Positions 1 through 5,061 of a DNA stretch of 5,061 nucleotides are shown one piece after another. The translations under genes and the position numbers were made by a program. The first letter of the stretch is position 1; each line of letters begins with the position of its first letter. Below the pieces are notes generated by a model that worked only from the letters and a program-made list of their open reading frames with translations, had not been told where the DNA came from and did not search any database. Location of the stretch: assembly GCA_027620595.1 (NCBI GenBank), contig JAQCDI010000211.1, positions 1 through 5,061 on the forward strand, given 5' to 3'. Source of the stretch: Bacteroidota bacterium (lineage in GTDB: Bacteria; Bacteroidota; Rhodothermia; Rhodothermales; UBA10348).

Positions 1-191
1 GGGGCGGCCAGGCGCCGGCAGACGACCGCATGGAGCAGGCCGGTCAGGAATTCTTCAGCCGGGTAGTCCGCACTTACGATGCATTGGCCGCCGCCGAGCC
101 CGATCGATTCCGTGTCCTCGACGGCGAGGCCCCCATAGACGACATCCAGGCTGCCATCCGAGCCGATCTGACCGAAATCCTGCAGCGCTGA
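1..191 (+). CDS. tmk: Thymidylate kinase, C-terminal fragment (5' truncated by window edge)
   Basis: Only the last 62 codons are present, read in the frame starting at base 3 and ending at the TGA at 189-191. The fragment contains 'DDRMEQAGQEFFSRVVRTYD', which matches the lid-region signature of dTMP kinase (D-R-x-E, then F-x-x-R-V-x-x-x-Y). After it come 'LAAAEPDRFRVLDG' and a final helix 'IDDIQAAIRADLTEILQR', the usual family ending. The enzyme phosphorylates dTMP to dTDP with ATP in the cytoplasm, on the route to dTTP. The P-loop and DRY/H motifs lie upstream of the window, so catalytic competence cannot be checked. The fur gene follows 55 nt downstream on the same strand, so co-transcription is possible. 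Identification is by recognition of the lid and C-terminal pattern. Another P-loop nucleoside kinase is less likely. Confidence 0.85.
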   Translation, partial: GGQAPADDRMEQAGQEFFSRVVRTYDALAAAEPDRFRVLDGEAPIDDIQAAIRADLTEILQR

Positions 192-246
192 ACATGGAAC
201 AGCCCCGAAGGCCGCCCGTAGATCGGCCATCATCGCACGTGTCCTC

Positions 247-726
247 ATGACATCCACTCCGCTCCCCAAAGAACAGCTCGAAGTCGTCCGGAAACGCTAT
301 CTGGACTATCTCAAGGAGCGCAATCTGCGCCAGACGCCGGAGCGGCTGACCATTTTCGAGGAGGTTTATGACACGTCTGACCACTTCGATGCCGATGAGC
401 TGTTCCTGCGCTTGAAACAGGAAGGCGTGCCCATCTCCCGGGCCACGGTCTACAATACGCTGGAATTGCTGGTGGATTGCAACCTGGTGGTGCGCCACCA
501 ATTCGGCAACAAACAGGCCAAGTACGAACGCAGCTACAGCTTCTGGCAGCACGACCACCTGATCTGTGAGGAGTGCCACCACCTGCTTGAGTTCTGCGAT
601 CCTCGAATCCAGAGTATCCGGGACATGGTATCGGAGATTTTCGACTTCACCATCTCCCGCCACTCCCTGCACCTTTACGGTCGCTGTCGGAAGGAGGATT
701 GCGAGCGCCGGGCTTCTGCCTCGTAG
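247..726 (+). CDS. fur: Fur-family metal-responsive transcriptional repressor
   Basis: The 159-aa product is of typical Fur length. Residues about 15-85 form the winged-helix DNA-binding domain, with 'NLRQTPERLTIFEEVY' and the recognition region 'GVPISRATVYNTLELLVD'. Residues about 90-152 form the dimerisation and metal-binding domain: H46 in 'DHFDADELF', 'HDHLICEEC' (H102, H104, C107, C110), 'LEFCDPRIQ' and 'HSLHLYGRCRKEDC' (H139, H142, C147, C152). C107/C110 and C147/C152 match the two cysteine pairs of the structural zinc site in E. coli Fur, including the C-x4-C spacing of the second pair. The family binds operator DNA when loaded with metal, usually Fe(II), and represses uptake genes. 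Sequence alone does not separate Fur from Zur or PerR here, so the symbol is family-level. The ATG at 247 has no clear Shine-Dalgarno sequence, and no other in-frame start upstream looks better. The gene lies 55 nt after tmk. No Fur box is evident nearby. Confidence 0.93.
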   Translation: MTSTPLPKEQLEVVRKRYLDYLKERNLRQTPERLTIFEEVYDTSDHFDADELFLRLKQEGVPISRATVYNTLELLVDCNLVVRHQFGNKQAKYERSYSFWQHDHLICEECHHLLEFCDPRIQSIRDMVSEIFDFTISRHSLHLYGRCRKEDCERRASAS

Positions 727-815
727 GGCGCCCCCCCACGCGCTGCCCCTCGACCCCCGGGTATCCGCCGTGTGATCCGTGTATTAACATGCGTGGCCCT
801 GCATGGGATTGCCCT

Positions 816-842
816 TGCACGGAGCCCATTCGATAGTATATT
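816..842 (+). promoter_or_regulatory. Possible sigma70-type promoter for the small exported protein gene
   Basis: TATATT at 837-842 matches the -10 consensus at five of six positions. TTGCAC at 815-820 is a poor -35 (three of six) at 16 bp spacing. The segment 'TAGTATATTGC' also resembles, with one base missing, the TAnnTTTG -7 element of Bacteroidota. A start near 849 would leave a leader of about 27 nt before the ATG at 876. The 149 nt between fur and this gene hold nothing else convincing apart from a weak CATGC/GCATG inverted repeat at 788-805. This call rests on consensus matching only. Confidence 0.3.
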
Positions 843-875
843 GCAGGTCGCACGCCATGTGTCGACCCTTTATCC

Positions 876-1283
876 ATGCGTATTCTGCTTTCTGCATTGC
901 TGATCCTGATCCTGACCGGGGCATCCATGTTCCTGGGGCAGGTCCGCCTTTCGGAGTTCGAGATCCGGGAGGAAGGAAAGGATTTCAGGATTTCCTGGAA
1001 AACCGAGCTCGAAGAGGATGTCCGCCAGTTTGAACTCATGCGGCGCACCCCCAATTCGAATGACCAGTTCGTCCGCGTGTTCACGGCCCCCGCCCAGGGC
1101 CCCGGACAGGCCTACGCCTTCCTTGATTCCCAGGTGTTCAAATCCGGAAGCGACAAGCTGGACTACCAGCTCGAGGCGGTGTACGCCAACGGGGTGCGGG
1201 AAGTGGTTCGCACCGAATCGATGAACTACACGAGCACGGCAGTGCGGCGCACCTGGGGCAGCCTGAAGGCCATGTTCCAGTAG
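876..1283 (+). CDS. Small exported protein with an Fn3-like beta-sandwich domain, function unknown
   Basis: The product has 135 aa. Residues 1-21 ('MRILLSALLILILTGASMFL' plus G) form a short, very hydrophobic signal peptide or N-terminal anchor. There is no lipobox cysteine, so it is not an obvious lipoprotein. Residues about 24-116 follow the alternating pattern of a fibronectin-III-like fold: 'FRISWKTELEEDVRQFELMR' resembles the W-x-T ... v-x-x-F-x-L-x-R strands, then 'QAYAFLD' and 'KLDYQLEAVYANG' resemble the Y-x-F-x-D and Y-x-L-x-x-v-x-x-x-G strands seen in Bacteroidota exported proteins. The tail 'TAVRRTWGSLKAMFQ' is basic and possibly amphipathic. It is too short to carry a type IX secretion sorting domain. 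The ATG at 876 directly precedes the signal sequence, which supports this start. A promoter-like element lies upstream and two terminators follow, so it is probably monocistronic. I do not recognise a named family. A periplasmic or surface binding role is inference. Confidence 0.8.
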   Translation: MRILLSALLILILTGASMFLGQVRLSEFEIREEGKDFRISWKTELEEDVRQFELMRRTPNSNDQFVRVFTAPAQGPGQAYAFLDSQVFKSGSDKLDYQLEAVYANGVREVVRTESMNYTSTAVRRTWGSLKAMFQ

Positions 1284-1308
1284 GCGCGGACCGGCGCCTT
1301 TTCTTTTT
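1282..1308 (+). terminator. Rho-independent terminator 1 after the small exported protein gene
   Basis: AGGCGC (1282-1287) pairs perfectly with GCGCCT (1294-1299) around the 6-nt loop GGACCG. The T-rich run TTTTCTTTTT (1299-1308) follows. The stem starts inside the TAG stop codon of the upstream gene. Confidence 0.75.
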
Positions 1309-1336
1309 GGCTCCTGCTTCGGTGGGGGCCTTTTTT
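1309..1336 (+). terminator. Rho-independent terminator 2 with UUCG tetraloop, in tandem with terminator 1
   Basis: A 9-bp stem (1309-1317 with 1322-1330, three G-U pairs) closes on C(UUCG)G, a very stable tetraloop (loop at 1318-1321). Six T residues (1331-1336) follow directly. It starts right after the T tract of terminator 1. It ends 62 nt before the pyrR start, so it could instead act in the pyrR leader if a promoter lies upstream of it. Confidence 0.75.
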
Positions 1337-1398
1337 ATTGGTACCCGTTACCTTCCCTGCACTCGCATCCTTTTTCCGAAGCCGGACTCCCGAATTCC

Positions 1399-1899
1399 AT
1401 GAGAACCCGCATCATGACGGATCGCCAGGTCCATCGAACCCTGGATCGGCTGGCCCACGAAATCCTGGAGCGCAATCGTGGTGCGACCAACCTGGTCGTG
1501 GTAGGCATTGTCCGGGCCGGTGCCCATGTGGCCCGGGAGCTTGTGCAGCTCATCAACCATATCGAGGGCACCCATCTGAAGGCCCTGGAATTGGATACCA
1601 CCCGTTTCCGCGATGACAAACCCCAGTCCGATCCCGTGACGCCGGATCTGCCCGATCTGACAGACAAGGACGTCATCCTGGTCGATGATGTGTTGTTTAC
1701 GGGGCGAACCGCACGGGCGGCGCTGGATGCGGTGGTGCGAACGGGTCGCCCGCGATCCATCCAGTTGTTGGTCCTCATTGACCGGGGTCATCGCGAATAC
1801 CCCATCCAGCCGGACTATGTCGGCCGCATCATGCCGACCAAACACCGCGAACGGGTGGAAGTGAGTACTGTCGACTGGAGCGTGGACGTGGTGGAGTAG
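1399..1899 (+). CDS. pyrR: PyrR-type phosphoribosyltransferase (pyrimidine operon regulator / uracil PRTase)
   Basis: The 166-aa product matches PyrR along most of its length. It has an N-terminal helix 'RTLDRLAHEILERN', a PPi-loop region 'VVVGIVRAG', 'LELDTTRFRDD' (PyrR-like 'GEIDITLYRDD'), the PRPP-binding signature 'DVILVDDVLFTGRTARAALD' at about residues 90-109, and the late block 'GRPRSIQLLVLIDRGHREYP' followed by 'DYVGRIMPTKHRERVEV'. Family members transfer phosphoribose from PRPP to uracil, and in many bacteria they bind pyr mRNA to control attenuation. The usual T-R-G of the PPi loop reads V-R-A-G here, closer to the 'LRAG' of uracil PRTase Upp. The protein ends shortly after the last conserved block, so it is somewhat shorter than Bacillus PyrR (about 180 aa). 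The ATG at 1399 retains the residues before 'MTDRQV' seen in homologues; the ATG at 1414 is the alternative. No other pyr gene lies in the window, so an RNA-regulatory role is unproven. Confidence 0.93.
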   Translation: MRTRIMTDRQVHRTLDRLAHEILERNRGATNLVVVGIVRAGAHVARELVQLINHIEGTHLKALELDTTRFRDDKPQSDPVTPDLPDLTDKDVILVDDVLFTGRTARAALDAVVRTGRPRSIQLLVLIDRGHREYPIQPDYVGRIMPTKHRERVEVSTVDWSVDVVE

Positions 1900-1911
1900 C
1901 GACTCCCTGCC

Positions 1912-2718
1912 CTATTCCGGCCGGTCTTCTTCCTTCTGCAGGAAGAGTCTTATCTCGTACCCCTCCCTGACCGAAGTACCTGCCGCCGGCGCTTGGGTGA
2001 CCACCGTCGGCTGACGTTCGCCTTCCGAGGGGGAGTCCACCACAATGGAGCGTAGACTGACCGCCAACAGTGCCTGTCGGGCTTCGGTCGGAGCCATCCC
2101 GGTCACATCAGGCACGATGACGCTTTCCTGCCCGAGGCCCGTGCCGTACAACAGGGAGACCACCGTGCCGGGCGCCACGCGGGATCCCGCCCGGGGCGTC
2201 TGACGGGTCACGATGTCCTCATAGACGGACGGGATACTGTCGGGCCGGACCTGCCCAACGGTCAGGTTGGCCTGCATGAGCATGTTCCGCGCCTGCCGGA
2301 TCCCATAGGACACCACGCGCGGAACGACGACGGTGGTTGTATCCCCTGTATTGATGGTCAGATAGATACGACGACCCGGCTTGACCTGCGCCATGGGCGG
2401 TGGGTTCTGGTCGATCACTACATCCTTCGGCAGATTGGGCTTCCGCAGGATGATCTCCTCCGCCTGCAGCCCAGCCCGCTCCAGAAGGCTGTCGGCCTCA
2501 GTCATGCTCAGACTCATCACATCCGGCACCTGCACCGAGGCGCCATGCCGCGTGAAGGTCGGCATGATCAGGGAGTCGAGCACCACATACAAGATACCCG
2601 TCACGCCAGCCAGCCCGAGCAGTCCGGCCCACAGATAACGATTGGTCAGTGCCCGGTGGATGGAAGGAGGCAGTTTCACGGCGGCGGAATGCTTGGCAGG
2701 TTCGGATATGCGCCACAT
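1912..2718 (-). CDS. Membrane-anchored protein with three PASTA domains
   Basis: The 268-aa product has a cytoplasmic N-terminus of about 28 residues, one membrane segment (about 29-50, 'LWAGLLGLAGVTGILYVVLD') and then the motif 'TRHG', familiar at the membrane exit of PASTA proteins in Bacteroidota relatives. Three PASTA repeats follow: about 61-126 (starts 'VQVPDVMSLSMTEADSLL'), 127-194 ('VVVPRVVSYGIRQARNML') and 198-262 ('VIVPDVTGMAPTEARQAL'). Each ends with the typical 'Q-x-P-x-x-G-x-x-V' turn and a beta strand. PASTA domains elsewhere bind muropeptides or beta-lactams on Ser/Thr kinases and PBPs, but no kinase or transpeptidase domain is attached here. The topology predicts the repeats in the periplasm, and a cell-wall sensing or scaffold role is inferred. 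It starts 28 nt after the serine hydrolase stop, which suggests an operon. No Shine-Dalgarno sequence is visible. Its stop faces that of pyrR across 12 bp. Confidence 0.93.
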   Translation of the reverse strand: MWRISEPAKHSAAVKLPPSIHRALTNRYLWAGLLGLAGVTGILYVVLDSLIMPTFTRHGASVQVPDVMSLSMTEADSLLERAGLQAEEIILRKPNLPKDVVIDQNPPPMAQVKPGRRIYLTINTGDTTTVVVPRVVSYGIRQARNMLMQANLTVGQVRPDSIPSVYEDIVTRQTPRAGSRVAPGTVVSLLYGTGLGQESVIVPDVTGMAPTEARQALLAVSLRSIVVDSPSEGERQPTVVTQAPAAGTSVREGYEIRLFLQKEEDRPE

Positions 2719-2746
2719 ACGCCGTTGGCGGCAATGGGATTCTGGA

Positions 2747-4090
2747 TCATTCTACCACAGCCTGGTAGACAAGCGAATTCAGCTTGTCGAAGTCGTCCAC
2801 GCCCCCGACGGAAATCATGGTCTGCGTCATGTAGACCACGACGAGTCGATGCTTTGGGCTCACGAAGAAGCGGGAGTGGTACGCGCCGCCCCAGTCGAAT
2901 TCGCCCAAGGAGCTGGCCTTGCCATACGCTCCCAGGTCAGTCACGATTCCGAATCCGAGCCCCATGGCTCGACCGGGCCCAAAGGGGATGGTTCCGGTGT
3001 GGTTGGAGAGCATGAGATCCACCGTGGTAGGGGACAATACACGGGCCCCATCGAGCGCCCCGCCATTGAGGATCATCTGCAGGAAACGGGCATAGTCCCG
3101 GGCCGTGGAAACCAACCCGGCCCCTCCCCCGAACGTCCGGCGGGGTCCTTCCACGTAATGCCCCTGTCCGTGCCAGTGCCCCTCATCGGTCTGTCGCTTC
3201 AGGCCTTCCGGCGTGGCTTCATACACCACCGCCATCCGGGAGGCTTTCTCCGCCGGCACGAAGAAATAGGTATCGGTCATGGCCAACGGTTCGAACAGTT
3301 CGGTTTCGAGGAAGCGGTCCAGCGGCACGCCGGAAGCCACCTCCACCACGGCCCCGAGCACGTCGATGCTCAGTCCGTATACATATTTCTCACCGGGATG
3401 GGCATCCATAGGCAGGGTGGCCAGCTCCCTGACGAACTCACGGATTCCCTCCTCGCGATCCGCCAGATACCAGAACCTCATATCCTTCTCTTCCCACAAT
3501 GCTTTGGCCGGGCCTGTACCCCAGCCCACGCCTGATGTGTGCGTGAGCAGGTCGCGGATCCGGATGGCACGGCGGGCGGGGACGATCTCGTATCCGTCCT
3601 CTGTTGCCTGGGCCACCGTCGTTTGCCCCCACTCGGGCAAGTATTTGCCGACTGGATCCTGGATGTTGAGTTTGCCCTGCTCCTGCAGGATCATGATCGC
3701 AGTACTGACGATGGCCTTGGTCTGGGACGCGATACGGAACATGGCATCCATCTGCATCGGCGCTCCGGCTTCCCGATCCTGCATCCCCAGCGCGGACTCA
3801 TAGACGACTTTTCCGTCTCGGAGGATAAGGGTCACCGAACCGGGGATGACCCCCCGCTCAATGTAGGATGAGAGCCCACTGGCAAGTCGCTCGAGTCGTT
3901 CGGAGGACATACCCGCCTCATCGGGATCAACCTGCTCAAGAGCCTGGCCATGGACGGTGGAGCTGGTCAGCAGGAGCAGGACCAGGAGGAGGAAGGGGAA
4001 GCGGGAAAGCTGGCGGGTTCGCACGGGAGTTGGTAAGAGTCGGGTGACTGCTGATGAGGGTGCGTTTTTCGGCCTGAAATGAGGGTCCAT
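2747..4090 (-). CDS. Exported serine hydrolase of the beta-lactamase / class C, EstB-like family
   Basis: From the ATG at 4090 this is a 447-aa protein. A hydrophobic core 'FPFLLLVLLLLTSS' (about 31-44) followed by 'TVHG' (about 45-48) gives a signal peptide. The mature part carries 'RIASQTKAIV' (S122-x-x-K125, nucleophile and general base), 'LLTHTSG' (181-187), 'YVYGLSIDVLG' (Y238, in place of Y-x-N), 'FGGGAGLVSTARDYARF' (from about 320) and 'WGGAYHSRFFVSP' (400-402 W-G-G, where classic enzymes have K-T-G). This set fits EstB-like esterases and related serine hydrolases rather than a dedicated antibiotic-resistance enzyme, and the substrate is unknown. The frame stays open to an ATG at 4183 (478 aa), but the extra N-terminus does not look coding. 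A GTG at 4024 would give the most compact signal peptide (n-region 'RTRQLSR'). None of the three starts has a Shine-Dalgarno sequence, so the start is uncertain. It sits upstream of, and probably in an operon with, the PASTA gene. Confidence 0.9.
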   Translation of the reverse strand: MDPHFRPKNAPSSAVTRLLPTPVRTRQLSRFPFLLLVLLLLTSSTVHGQALEQVDPDEAGMSSERLERLASGLSSYIERGVIPGSVTLILRDGKVVYESALGMQDREAGAPMQMDAMFRIASQTKAIVSTAIMILQEQGKLNIQDPVGKYLPEWGQTTVAQATEDGYEIVPARRAIRIRDLLTHTSGVGWGTGPAKALWEEKDMRFWYLADREEGIREFVRELATLPMDAHPGEKYVYGLSIDVLGAVVEVASGVPLDRFLETELFEPLAMTDTYFFVPAEKASRMAVVYEATPEGLKRQTDEGHWHGQGHYVEGPRRTFGGGAGLVSTARDYARFLQMILNGGALDGARVLSPTTVDLMLSNHTGTIPFGPGRAMGLGFGIVTDLGAYGKASSLGEFDWGGAYHSRFFVSPKHRLVVVYMTQTMISVGGVDDFDKLNSLVYQAVVE

Positions 4091-4302
4091 GCAGAGATTC
4101 AATGAAGCTGCACTTTTTTTCGGAATACAGGAAACCGCCCCATGGAGCTGTTGTAGGAGGGCGTCGGTTTTCGAATGGAGCACGGTCTGACCGCGCCGAT
4201 TTGAGGGCCCTGTTCTTTTCCGGGAATGATGATCGGTGCTGCGGAAATGAGGTACTAGATCGAGACGATTTTTGAAGAGATCAACAAGATAAGCTTCAAG
4301 GG

Positions 4303-4332
4303 TTGACCTGCGATCTGAAACCGCCGTATGTT
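4303..4332 (+). promoter_or_regulatory. Candidate rrn promoter P1
   Basis: TTGACC (4303-4308, five of six matches to -35) is followed after 18 bp by TATGTT (4327-4332, four of six matches to -10). Transcription would start near 4339, about 170 nt before the 16S 5' end. A boxB-like hairpin and a boxA-like motif lie downstream in the order expected for an rRNA leader, which supports this choice over others. Confidence 0.42.
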
Positions 4333-4350
4333 ACCGGTCCGCGCAAAAAT

Positions 4351-4399
4351 TCGGCAGGCCACAAACCGGCCGAGGTCAGGCGCACGGAAATGTTCTTTG
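4351..4399 (+). promoter_or_regulatory. boxB-like hairpin followed by boxA-like rRNA antitermination motif
   Basis: TCGGC (4351-4355) pairs with GCCGA (4369-4373). After an A-G mismatch, GG (4357-4358) pairs with CC (4366-4367) around a 7-nt loop. Seventeen nt later, TGTTCTTTG (4391-4399) matches the start of the bacterial rrn boxA consensus TGCTCTTTAACA at seven of the first eight positions. In known rRNA leaders this pair recruits NusB/NusE and prevents Rho-dependent termination of untranslated rRNA. The assignment rests on motif and order; boxB structures are not conserved in sequence. Confidence 0.42.
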
Positions 4400-4428
4400 T
4401 TTGATGGAATTGAATATATAGCGAGTCC

Positions 4429-4463
4429 TTGTCAATTCGCAACGACCCTGTGTTTACACGGGG
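4429..4463 (+). promoter_or_regulatory. Candidate second rrn promoter (P2) overlapping a short inverted repeat
   Basis: TTGTCA (4429-4434) matches the -35 consensus at five of six positions. A weak -10, TTTACA (4453-4458), follows at 18 bp spacing. An AT-rich stretch (about 4393-4420) lies upstream like an UP element. The -10 sits inside an inverted repeat (4446-4452 with 4457-4463, seven pairs including one G-U, loop TTTA). If transcription starts at P1, this repeat would be a hairpin in the leader RNA instead. Both readings are tentative. Confidence 0.3.
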
Positions 4464-4508
4464 CTGACACGAGGATTGAGTAAATGAGCGAACCTAATTA
4501 AATTCTCT

Positions 4509-5061
<553 letters not shown>

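Larger units (their letters stand above)
4091..4508. other. Noncoding divergent region between the serine hydrolase and the rRNA operon
   Basis: About 420 bp without a convincing gene, visibly lower in GC than the flanking coding sequence. The left part (to about 4300) must hold the leader and promoter of the leftward hydrolase gene, although I find no clear consensus match there. It contains a TTGAAG/CTTCAA inverted repeat (4272-4277 and 4294-4299). The right part holds the rrn promoter candidates and leader elements listed separately. The upstream extension of the hydrolase reading frame (4091-4183) overlaps this region and is probably not translated. Confidence 0.6.

Noticed and set aside
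55..672. 205-codon - strand frame covering tmk and fur
   Set aside because: It is antisense to two recognisable conserved genes and its own translation has no family signature.
788..805. CATGC/GCATG inverted repeat between fur and the small exported protein gene
   Set aside because: A 5-bp stem with an 8-nt loop and no T tract is too weak for a terminator or operator call.
2545..3871. Long + strand open frames, up to 297 codons, opposite the hydrolase and PASTA genes
   Set aside because: The translations show no domain pattern and are rich in Arg, Gly and His. The - strand frames carry clear SxxK, PASTA and signal-peptide features, so these are GC-driven shadows.
2747..4090. Antibiotic-resistance beta-lactamase
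   Set aside because: The W-G-G motif replacing K-T-G, the Y-x-x form replacing Y-x-N, and the 'DVLG' context point to the EstB-like serine hydrolase group, and nothing nearby suggests a resistance island.
4272..4306. Interleaved inverted repeats TTGAAG/CTTCAA and TCAAC/GTTGA (pseudoknot-like) upstream of rrn P1
   Set aside because: Stems of 5-6 bp with long loops in AT-rich DNA are expected by chance. The elements lie before the inferred start site and match no known operator or riboswitch.

Overview
This window looks like an ordinary chromosomal segment of a moderately GC-rich, Gram-negative-type bacterium of the FCB group. Rhodothermota/Balneolota-like is my best guess. Three things point that way: the 16S signatures ('GAGGAATATTGCGCAATGG', 'GGAAACTCTGACGCAGC', 'TCGGAATCACT' near the end), a three-PASTA membrane protein carrying the 'TRHG' junction familiar from Bacteroidota relatives, and a Fur protein with the 'EFCDPRIQ' motif. 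Visible Shine-Dalgarno sequences are absent before nearly every start codon, which also fits. The placement rests on memory of signatures, not on a search.

Layout on the + strand: the 3' end of thymidylate kinase (tmk, 1-191), a Fur-family metalloregulator (247-726), a small exported protein with an Fn3-like body (876-1283), two intrinsic terminators back to back (1282-1336), and a PyrR-type phosphoribosyltransferase (1399-1899). On the - strand, transcribed toward pyrR, lie an exported serine hydrolase of the beta-lactamase/EstB class (4090-2747) and, 28 nt after it, a membrane-anchored protein with three PASTA domains (2718-1912). These two envelope genes probably form one transcription unit. 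It converges on pyrR with only 12 bp between stop codons. From 4091 to about 4508 is a noncoding region, divergent between the hydrolase and an rRNA operon. The 5' part of the 16S rRNA gene (about 4509-5061) runs off the end of the window.

The genes fall into loose functional groups: nucleotide metabolism (tmk, pyrR), metal regulation (fur), envelope proteins (small exported protein, PASTA protein, serine hydrolase) and translation (rrn). I see no mobile element, CRISPR, phage, tRNA, defence or toxin-antitoxin system. The most informative noncoding parts are the tandem terminators, one with a UUCG tetraloop, and the rrn leader, which shows a promoter, a hairpin and a boxA-like antitermination motif in the expected order. 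I found no convincing new biological system.
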